Assembly (NCBI RefSeq): GCF_002019595.1
Contig: NZ_KV917369.1
Coordinates: 899,815-963,814 of the forward strand
DNA length: 64,000 nt
DNA from: Priestia abyssalis
Lineage (GTDB): Bacteria; Bacillota; Bacilli; Bacillales; Bacillaceae_H
Direction: 5' to 3'
Numbering within the stretch: position 1 is the first letter of the stretch; every line of letters starts with the position of its first letter. Below the pieces are notes generated by a model. The model searched no databases, had not been told where the DNA came from, and saw only the letters and a program-made list of their open reading frames with translations. Below, one piece after another: positions 45,246-53,255 of the stretch. The translations under genes were made by a program, and so were the position numbers.

Positions 45246-46657
45246 AACGGTGGAGAATAATGGCTGAAAACGGCTGGAGCCTTTTGAAAGGAAATGCCCT
45301 TTCCATCGTTGTCATCATGAACATGCTGCTGGCGGCAAGTGCTTTTTTTAAAGATGTGCTCCTGGCTGAATACTTGGGAACATCAGATATAGCGGATGCT
45401 TTTTCTTTGGCTTATTTCATTCCGGATACGATTGGGAATAATTTGGCGGCCTCCGCTCTCGGGGTTGCCTGTATCCCCGTTTTTTCGAGACTGATCGCGA
45501 AGGAAAATACTCCTCTGCTCAAACTGGTGCTCCGAAAGCTGGCCGTATGGATCGTGATCGTGATGGGACCGCCTTTCATCGTACTGCTGGTGTTCGGTAA
45601 ACCGCTTTTAGAGGTATATGGAGGAGGACTGACCGGGTCTTTTCGATCGTTCCATGTTCAATACTATATCATTCTCATTCCGCTCATGCTGATTTTTCCT
45701 TTTATATTCATAGGTTCTTCCGTTCTGCAGTCCGATCGGAACTTTTTTGTTCCGTCTTCCGGTCCTGTTCTATTCAACAGTATGTTCCTTTTGGCTGCTC
45801 TATCGTGCTCCCTGGCGGCTCTGGAGCCGGAGCGGGGAGGCTCAGTCCTTTCCGCCAGCATTACAGCGGCGGCCATGTGTCAATTGCTGTACACATGGCA
45901 TCATGTCCGGAGGTTGGATTTCGGCGTCAACATCGGCAAGGAGGCCGGCCGTCATGCTGGCAAATATGCGGCCGTCATCTTACGTACGTTTTGGTCTTAT
46001 TTATTGATTTTATTATGTTCGCAGAGTGTATTGGTGGTGGAACGTTTACTCGCAGCCCGCTTGCAGGAAGGGACCATCGCCTCTTTAAGCTATGCGTATC
46101 GCCTGGCGCAATTTCCGGTGTGGGTATTCGTGGCCGCGATTACGACCGTCATTTTGCCTGACTTTTCCCGGGACGCCTCATTGCGGCGGTATTCATCCAT
46201 TCGCCTGCAAATGAAAAAAGCTTTATGGTTATGTACGCCCATCTCCATATTCGCGAGCTCGCTTCTCTTTTTCTTTGGGGAGCCGATCGTGGCTCTTTTG
46301 TTTGAAAGGGGGGCGTTCAATAGGGAATCAGTCCTGATCACATCAAGCATTTTGTCGGGATATGCGCTTTCCATAACGGGACAAAGCATTTCTCTTGTTT
46401 GTTTAAGGTATTTCATCGCGCGAAATAAAATGAAAGAGCCGTTGATTGCTGTTATGTTATCGAGCTGTACATCGATTTTGTTTGATTGGTTTTTGGTTCC
46501 TTTATACGGTGCGGCTGCTATTGGATATGGTGCGGCTGTCGGCTCGGTTATCAATTGTACGTTTTTTCTGTTTTATTTGAAAAGGGAATGGCAGCGTCAT
46601 ATGCCAAGGAGGTTAGTCGATGAAAAAGCATTTGATCTTGATTCCGGCCTACAATGA
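45242..46657 (+). CDS. MurJ/MviN-family lipid-linked oligosaccharide flippase
   Basis: 471 residues from the ATG at 45242 (ATGA overlap); an alternative ATG at 45260 has GGTGGAG upstream. About 13-14 membrane helices. Conserved MOP-superfamily stretches: FFKDVLLAEYLGTSDIADAF, IPVFSRLIAKENT, VERLLAARLQEGTIASLSYA and LFERGAFNRESVLITSSIL. MurJ homologues flip undecaprenyl-pyrophosphate-linked sugars. With the PelG-like protein also present, the locus has two transport routes, which suggests a lipid-linked component in addition to a Pel-type polymer. It overlaps the GT2 gene by 38 bases. Confidence 0.92.
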   Translation: MKRWRIMAENGWSLLKGNALSIVVIMNMLLAASAFFKDVLLAEYLGTSDIADAFSLAYFIPDTIGNNLAASALGVACIPVFSRLIAKENTPLLKLVLRKLAVWIVIVMGPPFIVLLVFGKPLLEVYGGGLTGSFRSFHVQYYIILIPLMLIFPFIFIGSSVLQSDRNFFVPSSGPVLFNSMFLLAALSCSLAALEPERGGSVLSASITAAAMCQLLYTWHHVRRLDFGVNIGKEAGRHAGKYAAVILRTFWSYLLILLCSQSVLVVERLLAARLQEGTIASLSYAYRLAQFPVWVFVAAITTVILPDFSRDASLRRYSSIRLQMKKALWLCTPISIFASSLLFFFGEPIVALLFERGAFNRESVLITSSILSGYALSITGQSISLVCLRYFIARNKMKEPLIAVMLSSCTSILFDWFLVPLYGAAAIGYGAAVGSVINCTFFLFYLKREWQRHMPRRLVDEKAFDLDSGLQ

Positions 46658-47339
46658 AGAAGGAAACTTAAAAAAAGTATTACAGTCTCTTACCGATGTC
46701 CGGCCGGATGCGGACATTCTCATCGTCAGCGACGGCTCCACGGATGAAACGGAAAACATCGCCAAGGCATTCCCGGTATATGTCATCTCCCATCCGACGA
46801 ACTTGGGCTATGCGGCGGCTTTGCAGACGGGATTCAAATATGCCGCAGCAAAAGGATATGACATCGTCATCCAGTTCGACGGCGATGGCCAGCATGATCC
46901 GCACTATGTGGGGGATATGCTGCATGCTTTCTCCGATAAAGGTGCTGATATTGTATTAGGATCGCGCTTTTTACGAAAAAGCGGAATGGAAACCGGTGTA
47001 TCGAAAAGGCTGGTCATTTTCTTTTTTCGCTTCCTCATTTGGCTTATAACGGGAGCGAAGATCACCGATCCGACTTCCGGCTTTCGCGGTTATAAGCATA
47101 ATGTATACCGCCGATTTACGCATGCTTTCCCCAATGAATATCCCGACAGCAATTTTATCATTGAGCTGCTTTTAAGAGAATATAATCTGGTGGAAATACC
47201 CGTAAACATGAAAAACAGGGAGCACGGCATCAGCATGCATGCGGGCTTTAGGCCGGTCTTGTATGTCGCCCAAGTGGTATTGAGTATCATCATCGTCTGG
47301 CTCCGCTGTAAATGGCTGAAAAAGGAGGGAGCGGAATGA
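46620..47339 (+). CDS. GT2 glycosyltransferase, DPM1-like
   Basis: 239 residues; the ribosome site CCAAGGAGG lies inside the flippase gene. GT-A fold motifs: LIPAYNEEGNLKKVLQSL, IVSDGSTDETE, VIQFDGDGQHDPHYV (D-x-D) and TDPTSGFRGYKHNVY. Related to dolichol/polyprenyl-phosphate sugar transferases that load a lipid carrier. There is one C-terminal membrane-anchoring segment. Pairing with the DUF2304 gene that overlaps it is a frequent two-gene arrangement. It would supply the lipid-linked sugar used by the GT-C-like protein at 41159. Confidence 0.93.
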   Translation: MKKHLILIPAYNEEGNLKKVLQSLTDVRPDADILIVSDGSTDETENIAKAFPVYVISHPTNLGYAAALQTGFKYAAAKGYDIVIQFDGDGQHDPHYVGDMLHAFSDKGADIVLGSRFLRKSGMETGVSKRLVIFFFRFLIWLITGAKITDPTSGFRGYKHNVYRRFTHAFPNEYPDSNFIIELLLREYNLVEIPVNMKNREHGISMHAGFRPVLYVAQVVLSIIIVWLRCKWLKKEGAE

Positions 47340-47740
47340 ACCTAAAATTGGAGGCTTTTTTGCTTCTATGCGGTGTGCTGTCTTTCATGATGATTTTATA
47401 TTTGCTGGTTCGCCGTAAAATCACCGAAAAATATTCGGTTGTTTGGCTGTTGGGAGGGGGGTGCGTTCTGTTGCTGTCGGGCAATCCGGACATGCTGGAT
47501 CATATGGCCCGGCGGGTAGGAATCGATTATCCTCCGTCCCTTCTATTTCTTTTATCGATTCTTGTCATATGGGTATATAATCTGCATCAGTCGATGGAAA
47601 TGACCAAGCTGAACAAAAAAATCAAGGATTTGGCGCAGCATATGGCCTTCTATGATCATGAAGGAAAGGAACCGTCAGCGCCGCACAATCCATGTCCGCA
47701 AGCTGATAAAGAAAGGAATTTGAGTGACGATGATGGATGA
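47336..47740 (+). CDS. DUF2304 membrane protein
   Basis: 134 residues from the ATG at 47336 (AAAGGAGGGAGCGGA upstream), overlapping the GT2 stop by four bases. Three membrane helices: LLLCGVLSFMMILYLLVRRK, VVWLLGGGCVLLLSGNPDM and LLFLLSILVIWVYNLH. A short cytoplasmic coiled tail follows (EMTKLNKKIKDLAQHMAFYD). It fits the DUF2304 family, a partner of DPM1-like transferases. It probably stabilises or anchors the GT2 enzyme. Confidence 0.85.
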   Translation: MNLKLEAFLLLCGVLSFMMILYLLVRRKITEKYSVVWLLGGGCVLLLSGNPDMLDHMARRVGIDYPPSLLFLLSILVIWVYNLHQSMEMTKLNKKIKDLAQHMAFYDHEGKEPSAPHNPCPQADKERNLSDDDG

Positions 47741-49127
47741 CCTCTTCATTCTGTATGTATCGGTTGTATTCATGGGAAGCATTACGCTCCTCGCCTTTTT
47801 ATATCTATTCCAAGCGCGAATCATGAAAAACAAAGGCCAGTCGATGGAACGGCTGCTGAAGGTGGGTCTGTTTCACGACCTGGATCACCATGTAAGCCGG
47901 GTATTGCAAATGGCGGAGGAAGCTATTTATGCCCCGACATATGGATTGTATCGATTAGACGTGCGAAACGGGCAATATGTGTTAAAGTCTGTCCGCATTC
48001 AAGAGGATGCCCGATTGAAGGTGGGGCCATCCTACAGCGGCCTCGTACCATATGAAAAAGAACGGTACCATCCACCGCTCAGCCTTCCTTGCCATGAGGA
48101 TCTGAAAAAGACCGCCGTCATTCAACAAGGAGAAGTGACGTTATTGAATATGGTCATAAATGAAAGGACCATCATCCAAATCGGTCCGATTAAGACGATC
48201 ACCAAGAAGCAATGGAAATGGATCAGGCAATTCGCGGTACTTATGGAAAAGCACCCCATCTCTGCTTTCGGTGTACGGAAACGCTGGAAAGAATACGGGA
48301 AGAGTCATTCCGAGGAAAAGGGGAAAGCAAGTGTGGATGTCAACAGCTTGCGCAGAGATAGACTGCATATGTCCAAAACATTTGCGTTGTATTACGGATA
48401 TGGGAAGGCCGATCAGCTTTCCTTTTTTGATATTGCCATCATCGAACCGAAAGGGATGAGGCCTGAAGAGATTCAATCTATACAAAACCGAAAAACGCTC
48501 GTTTTCTCTTATCTCAGTCTGATCGAAGTCCACCCGTCTGAACCGATTTTCGCTTCATTGAAAAAGGAAGACTTTTTGTCCGTAAATGGGCGGAAGATCA
48601 GGAACGATTCATTCGGTACGTATTTAATGAATCTTCGTTCCAAAAGGTGGATGGATTATTTATTGACGGAAGCAAGATATCGTCTGCATTCAATGGGTAC
48701 AGACGGGCTTTTTCTGGATACGGTCGGAGATTTGGAGCTCGCGGAGCTTCCATCCGCGTTAAAAGCCGATCAAATGGATGCACTAAGCAATCTGTTTTAT
48801 ACGATGGACTTGTTATATCCAAATCATTTATTTATCCAAAATAATGGGATCGAATCGCTTTTTCTCCGGACCGCCCCGTGGATTGACGGAATCGTATGGG
48901 AGAATCCGCCGCTGACCCTTCAAGAAAGCAAAGAGTGGGTTGACTTTATGCTGACGCGGCTAGACCGCCTCGTCCAGGAGCACTCCATTCGCATTTTTTT
49001 ACTCTTTGAAGCCTCATTGGAGGAAAAACGAAAAGCCCTGCCCATCGCGAAAAAATTGGGCAAGGAAAAGAATTACCTCGTTTATCTGGCCTCCGAAAAT
49101 TATGTAGCTGACGTATTGGATGGATAG
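47724..49127 (+). CDS. Membrane-anchored GAF-like + GH114-type glycoside hydrolase (PelA-hydrolase-like)
   Basis: 467 residues. Start is the GTG at 47724, six bases after AAGGA; ATGs at 47730 and 47733 are alternatives. A membrane helix (FILYVSVVFMGSITLLAFLY) comes first. Residues about 45-190 have GAF-like features (LLKVGLFHDLDHHVSRVLQM; MVINERTIIQIGPI). From about 210 a TIM barrel of the GH114/endo-alpha-1,4-polygalactosaminidase type reads FALYYGYGKADQLSFFDIAI, LVFSYLSLIEVHP, LLTEARYRLHSMGTDGLFLD with an Asp in DGLFLDTVGD. The hydrolase domain of PelA is of this type. GAF domains occur in PelD. One protein joining both is unusual. The topology of the barrel (inside or outside) is uncertain. 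Confidence 0.72.
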   Translation: MTMMDDLFILYVSVVFMGSITLLAFLYLFQARIMKNKGQSMERLLKVGLFHDLDHHVSRVLQMAEEAIYAPTYGLYRLDVRNGQYVLKSVRIQEDARLKVGPSYSGLVPYEKERYHPPLSLPCHEDLKKTAVIQQGEVTLLNMVINERTIIQIGPIKTITKKQWKWIRQFAVLMEKHPISAFGVRKRWKEYGKSHSEEKGKASVDVNSLRRDRLHMSKTFALYYGYGKADQLSFFDIAIIEPKGMRPEEIQSIQNRKTLVFSYLSLIEVHPSEPIFASLKKEDFLSVNGRKIRNDSFGTYLMNLRSKRWMDYLLTEARYRLHSMGTDGLFLDTVGDLELAELPSALKADQMDALSNLFYTMDLLYPNHLFIQNNGIESLFLRTAPWIDGIVWENPPLTLQESKEWVDFMLTRLDRLVQEHSIRIFLLFEASLEEKRKALPIAKKLGKEKNYLVYLASENYVADVLDG

Positions 49128-49145
49128 AGTGTCCGGCTATTAAGA

Positions 49146-49256
49146 TCAAAAAATGCGGCTAAGCAGCTTCACCCACCCAAAAAAAGAAATCCATAACGGA
49201 ATGCCCAGCGATGCTCCCCATAGCAGACCGGCGAAAAAATTCCCTTGCGCTTCCAT
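49146..49256 (-). CDS. Small membrane protein (36 aa)
   Basis: MEAQGNFFAGLLWGASLGIP then LWISFFGWVKLLSRIF. AAGGAGTGATTTC stands in front of the ATG at 49256. One glycine-rich helix and a basic C-terminus. It is encoded against the polysaccharide operon, just behind the hydrolase gene. Function unknown. Confidence 0.65.
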   Translation of the reverse strand: MEAQGNFFAGLLWGASLGIPLWISFFGWVKLLSRIF

Positions 49257-49442
49257 TGAAATCACTCCTTATTGATTCACGTCCGGCTTTTCCTCTTCAT
49301 TATGGGAAGAATCGCTCTTTTTTATAATTCATAATCGTGAACTTTTAAGCACTGAGAGACCTGCTGTCCATTCAGGCGGGATAATTGATGAGGTTACTGA
49401 ATATCCATGAAGAGACAGCCTCTTACAAAGGAGTGCGGGAGA

Positions 49443-49910
49443 ATGCGCAGAAGAAGGGGAATTCCGAAAAACATCTTGCCGCTCGTATTGGGGATTTTGA
49501 TGATAGGGGGTCTCGTTTGGGTGATCGCCGGCTTTTTCTCCGGTGAACGCCAGGCAAAGGATGTCGTCCAACAGTTTTATACATATGAACAGGAAGGGGC
49601 CTTTGCCGAGTCGTGGGAGCTGTTTCATACCGAGATGAAAGCCAAATTTCCAAAAGGTCATTATTTGCAGGACAGGGCGCATGTCTTCATGAACCATTTT
49701 GGCGTCCAAACTTTTTCGTTTACGATGGATAGTGCTGAGAAGCTGGACAGCTGGAGCATCGAAAAGGGTGCAAAGCCGCTGAAACATGTATATAAAATAA
49801 CGGTCATCCAAACATATAAAGGCAAATACGGAAATTTCGATTTGCAGCAAGATGTCTTTGCCGTAAAGGAAAAAGGGGAATGGAAGGTGCTGTGGAGCTA
49901 CCAAAAATGA
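49443..49910 (+). CDS. Membrane-anchored NTF2-like protein
   Basis: 155 residues from the ATG at 49443, chosen because GGAGTGCGGGAG lies just upstream; an ATG at 49407 has no site. A basic N-terminus (MRRRRGIPKNILP) and one membrane helix (LVLGILMIGGLVWVIAGFF) anchor it. The extracellular part (DVVQQFYTYEQEGAFAESWE; ITVIQTYKGKYGNF...GEWKVLWSYQK) has the shape of the NTF2/DUF4878-like fold used for small ligands or protein contact. Function unknown. Confidence 0.75.
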   Translation: MRRRRGIPKNILPLVLGILMIGGLVWVIAGFFSGERQAKDVVQQFYTYEQEGAFAESWELFHTEMKAKFPKGHYLQDRAHVFMNHFGVQTFSFTMDSAEKLDSWSIEKGAKPLKHVYKITVIQTYKGKYGNFDLQQDVFAVKEKGEWKVLWSYQK

Positions 49911-49989
49911 CATTCATGCCATCATCACGTAAAAATACCAGCTAGTGTCTTGATAAAATGGGGAATGATATATAACGGAGGTGTTCGTC

Positions 49990-50145
49990 ATGGATCATGC
50001 AGAGAAGAAGGAACAATTGCTTCGCTACTACGGCTATCCTGAAGAAGCCATTCCAAGATTATTGAAAGAAATCAGTGCATTGAGCTACGAAAAGGTGGAA
50101 AAGCTGATTCTGCCTTACCACGATATGATTGCCGATAAATCGTAG
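49990..50145 (+). CDS. Small helical protein (51 aa)
   Basis: MDHAEKKEQLLRYYGYPEEA then IPRLLKEISALSYEKVEKLI. ACGGAGGTGTTCGTC precedes the ATG. It is short, charged and helical without a membrane segment, like many conserved Bacillus hypotheticals. It follows the NTF2-like gene by 79 bases. Function unknown. Confidence 0.75.
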   Translation: MDHAEKKEQLLRYYGYPEEAIPRLLKEISALSYEKVEKLILPYHDMIADKS

Positions 50146-50302
50146 CTTCATGAAGGATGCGGGGGGAGCTTTTGGCTCACCCGCATATCTTCTTTCATGT
50201 CGGCTTATGTGCGAGCCTGTTTCTTTTTCCCTTTTTTAGTAACCAAAACCTCCCCACAGAAGAAAGTTTCCTTGTATAATGGACGATGGAGGTTTTGGAT
50301 TG

Positions 50303-51049
50303 ATGTTATACATAACGAAGTTTGTTTATGGATTTTTGCTGCCGCCGGGGATTTTTATTTTGGCGTTGTTGTGGTTGAGTATCCGGTTGTATCGTCAGGG
50401 GAGATGGGAAGGAAAACTGCTGACTTTGGTGACGATCGGTTTATATGTGTTTTCGACTCCGTATGTGGGAGACAGGCTGATTCATTCGTTGGAGGCACGA
50501 TATGAGCCGCCGGAGGTCGTAAAAGGGGATGTCATCGTCATGCTTGGGGGCGGGGCGACGTCCGATACGCCTGACATTACCGGGGAAGGCCATCTATCCG
50601 GATCTGCGGCCAATCGCCTGCTGACGGCAGCGAGGCTTTATCATGAAACGAAACTGCCGGTCATTGTGTCGGGAGGTTCGGTTTACAGCGATTCGGGACT
50701 TGAAGCGGACATCGCCAAACGTCAGCTGATCGATTTAGGGGTGCCGAAAGAGAACATCCTGACGGAGACGAGAAGCTTGAATACGAAGCAAAATGCCCTA
50801 TATACGAAAGAAATCATGGATAAGCAGAAATGGGAGCGGCCAATCGTCGTTACATCTGCGTTTCATATGGAGCGGGCGGTGCGCAATTTTGCGCAGGCCG
50901 GGCTGAAGGCACAGCCGTACCCGACCGATTATAAAAAGAGCTTTGCCCTTGAGGCCCATCCGAACAATTTCGTTCCGACGAGCTCCACTTACACAGGCAT
51001 TGCGTTAAAAGAATATCTCGGAATTTTGACAATGTCCTTGCAATGGTGA
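50303..51049 (+). CDS. YdcF/SanA-family membrane protein (DUF218)
   Basis: 248 residues from the ATG at 50303 (GGAGGTTTTGGATTG upstream). Two N-terminal membrane helices (GFLLPPGIFILALLWLSIRL; LLTLVTIGLYVFSTPYVGD) are followed by the DUF218 domain: GDVIVMLGGGATSDTPD, RLLTAARLYHETKLPVIVSG, ETRSLNTKQNALYT and VVTSAFHMERAVRNF. The family (ElyC, SanA, YdcF) is linked to cell-envelope precursor and undecaprenyl carrier metabolism. The catalytic domain is probably outside the cell. A terminator overlaps its stop codon. Confidence 0.93.
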   Translation: MLYITKFVYGFLLPPGIFILALLWLSIRLYRQGRWEGKLLTLVTIGLYVFSTPYVGDRLIHSLEARYEPPEVVKGDVIVMLGGGATSDTPDITGEGHLSGSAANRLLTAARLYHETKLPVIVSGGSVYSDSGLEADIAKRQLIDLGVPKENILTETRSLNTKQNALYTKEIMDKQKWERPIVVTSAFHMERAVRNFAQAGLKAQPYPTDYKKSFALEAHPNNFVPTSSTYTGIALKEYLGILTMSLQW

Positions 51050-51075
51050 CCGTTTTTTTCGGTCACCATTTTATT
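51042..51075 (+). terminator. Intrinsic terminator of the DUF218 gene
   Basis: AATGGTGACCG (51042-51052) pairs with CGGTCACCATT (51060-51070) around a T7 loop, followed by TTATTAT. Confidence 0.88.
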
Positions 51076-51119
51076 ATAGATTAAAAAAGTAATATCCTAA
51101 TCAGTGTCTAAAATATGCT

Positions 51120-51248
51120 CTACCCTTCATGATATGTGATGAAATAAAGAATACGAAGTAATAGAACTCCTGCCCCTAGCACAATCCTCATGCTTTCAGA
51201 CTGGTGTTTATCTTTCAACCATTCAGTGTCAAAATAGTTTCTTTCCAT
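51120..51248 (-). CDS. Possible small membrane protein (42 aa)
   Basis: Minus-strand frame MERNYFDTEWLKDKHQSESM then RIVLGAGVLLLRILYFITYH. It has a soluble head and one membrane helix. A GGCGG site is only three bases from the ATG, so the start is doubtful; an ATG seven codons earlier lacks a site. The composition looks coding, but it could also be a fragment. The remaining 51076-51326 stretch is AT-rich control sequence for the SLH gene. Confidence 0.35.
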   Translation of the reverse strand: MERNYFDTEWLKDKHQSESMRIVLGAGVLLLRILYFITYHEG

Positions 51249-51326
51249 AATCCGCCATGATATTATCATTCTAGCAGCTAGTGAGATAGATACATAGAGG
51301 TTAACAACAAGCTAGGAGGATTACTC

Positions 51327-52838
51327 ATGTTTAAAAACAAGAAAGTGAAGAAGTTTTTAGCTTCTGCTGCCACCGCAGCTTTTTTAGCCGGCTCCCTTAT
51401 TCCAACGGCAGCAAGTGCAGCAGGCTTCTCAGATGTTCCTGTTAAACACACTCATGCAGAAGCAATCAATGCGTTAACGGAACAAGGAATGATCAACGGA
51501 CTTCCGGACGGTACATTCGGTCTTGAAAAATCGATCACTCGCGGTCAAGTGGCGAAAATTTTTGCTCGTTACTTGGCCGGTGAAGGCAAAGTGGAACAAG
51601 TATTTACGGACCTTCCAGCCAACCATTCTGATCAGGAATTAGTGAAGGCAGCATCTGAGATGAAAGCTGCTGGTGTTTTCACTGGTTCTAACGGCAAATT
51701 TAATGCCGCTTCTAACTTAACTCGCCAACAAATGGCAAAAGTAATCGTAGAAACATTTGACTTAGAAGCTGTTGAGGGGAAAGAAAGCATCGTAAAGGAT
51801 TTAGATAAAGCGAGTCCTGACTCCCGCAAGTATATCCAAATTCTTTCTCAACACGAAGTGACAACAGTAGAAGAATTCCGTCCAACAGAACCAGTTTCTC
51901 GCGGCCAATTTGCGACTTTTATGTATCGTGCATTGTCAAAAACGTTTACCAAATGCCCATCGTATGGTGAAATTAAGCCAAATACCAACCCTTCTTTCCA
52001 ACACATGAACTGTTTACTGACGAATGCGGCTATAGAAAAAGGAATTCCTCCTGAAGTTGTAAAAGCTGTGGCTGCCCAAGAAAGTGGTGGTTGGAAACAA
52101 TTTAATGAGAACGGTGAGCCTGTCATCTCTGCAGATGGCGGAATTGGTCTCATGCAAATTACCAATCAATCAAACTACGATCAACAGAAATTAAAATACG
52201 ACATCTACTACAATATCAAGGCAGGCGTTGACATTCTTAGCAAGATGTACAATCGAGGAGACCTTCCTAAAATAGAAGGTGCAGGGCAGCAGGTAATTGA
52301 AAACTGGTACTTCCCTGTCATGGCTTACAACGGTATCAAACCTGTAAACAGTCCTCTTGTCCAGAAAACTGGAGAGAAAAATAAAAACGCGTACCAAGAA
52401 CAAGTTTTTACCCATATTGAAAACGACAGTTTCTTAAATAAAAACCTTGAATTAAACGGTCCTAAATTAGGACAGTTCCCTTTTCATACAGCTGACTTTG
52501 AATATGACCCTAACAGCAGCGAAAATATTGTATTCCGAAAGATGGAATATACACTAACGGATGAGACACATACTTCTGCCTACTTTTTTAAAACAGGAGA
52601 CAAAGTCGTTGTAACAGATGATGTAAATTTAAGGGCACAACCTAGCACTTCTTCTGCTAGCAGTAAGTTAGCCAAAAATACCGTCTTGATCATTCAAGGA
52701 AACGTTGTATATGATCAAAACCTGAACAGTCAAAATCAATTTGTATGGTACCGTGTCAGCACGGCAGATCAAAAGACAGCAGGTTATATTTCTTCAGCTT
52801 ACATTAAAGAGGATGTTCAAAAAGATCGGGAAAAATAA
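51327..52838 (+). CDS. S-layer-anchored lytic transglycosylase (SLH-SLT-SH3)
   Basis: 503 residues; CTAGGAGGATTACTC precedes the ATG. The signal peptide ends AASAAG. Three SLH repeats (about 33-205, with GMINGLPDGTFGLEKSITRG) bind pyruvylated secondary wall polymer. The middle part has the lysozyme-like SLT core: AIEKGIPPEVVKAVAAQESG (catalytic Glu) and then DGGIGLMQITNQS. The last 75 residues are a bacterial SH3 domain (VTDDVNLRAQPSTSSASSK; WYRVSTADQKTAGYISSAYI). It is a secreted murein hydrolase for wall turnover. Same anchor architecture as the amidase at 58852. Confidence 0.93.
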   Translation: MFKNKKVKKFLASAATAAFLAGSLIPTAASAAGFSDVPVKHTHAEAINALTEQGMINGLPDGTFGLEKSITRGQVAKIFARYLAGEGKVEQVFTDLPANHSDQELVKAASEMKAAGVFTGSNGKFNAASNLTRQQMAKVIVETFDLEAVEGKESIVKDLDKASPDSRKYIQILSQHEVTTVEEFRPTEPVSRGQFATFMYRALSKTFTKCPSYGEIKPNTNPSFQHMNCLLTNAAIEKGIPPEVVKAVAAQESGGWKQFNENGEPVISADGGIGLMQITNQSNYDQQKLKYDIYYNIKAGVDILSKMYNRGDLPKIEGAGQQVIENWYFPVMAYNGIKPVNSPLVQKTGEKNKNAYQEQVFTHIENDSFLNKNLELNGPKLGQFPFHTADFEYDPNSSENIVFRKMEYTLTDETHTSAYFFKTGDKVVVTDDVNLRAQPSTSSASSKLAKNTVLIIQGNVVYDQNLNSQNQFVWYRVSTADQKTAGYISSAYIKEDVQKDREK

Positions 52839-52853
52839 CCGTCGAAATTACTT

Positions 52854-52895
52854 GTACAGGACGTACTGATCCGACGTTCGCCACAGGACGTGGCG
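52854..52895 (+). other. Twin hairpins with identical AGGAC loops
   Basis: GTAC-AGGAC-GTAC (52854-52866) and CGCCAC-AGGAC-GTGGCG (52879-52895) lie 12 bases apart, 16 bases after the SLH-SLT stop. A GC-rich, gene-free stretch follows to 53000. GGA exposed in a hairpin loop is the CsrA recognition feature, but no other evidence for that role is present. The rest of 52896-53087 holds no gene I can support. Confidence 0.5.
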
Positions 52896-53087
52896 GTTCT
52901 TAGTCGGGCTTCATAAGCTTGTCTCTCCGCTACTCACGTATTAACAGCATACGCTCCGTTGCTCGAGACGGCGCTTCCTTGAACTTCTCGGTCCTTTTTG
53001 TCCTCCTTTTTGAACACACACTTAAAGGATTATAAGGGAAGAAAAGGTACAAAGATATTTTCCCCTCTTCTTGAAGACAAAGGATGG

Positions 53088-53128
53088 CCCCTTCACGAAA
53101 TCAGGATTTCGTGAAGGGGTCTTTTTTT
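53088..53128 (+). terminator. Intrinsic terminator
   Basis: CCCCTTCACGAAAT (53088-53101) pairs with ATTTCGTGAAGGGG (53106-53119), followed by TCTTTTTTT. It ends any transcript from the SLH-SLT gene and isolates the c-di-GMP gene that follows. Confidence 0.92.
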
Positions 53129-53255
53129 ATTACCCATTCCGCGGCCTGTTAGAAAAAGATGGGATTAATACCATCTTTTTTCATATAATCTCTTCAATAC
53201 ATCATTTTTCCGCCGATATACATTCTATATTCTACTCTCTGAAGGGGCATTTATT

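Noticed and set aside
46090..46554. Minus-strand frame of 154 codons inside the flippase gene
   Set aside because: Shadow of a membrane protein gene; composition and lack of a start signal argue against coding.
47312..47740. Longer start for the DUF2304 gene
   Set aside because: The ATG at 47336 has a strong ribosome site and the usual four-base overlap.
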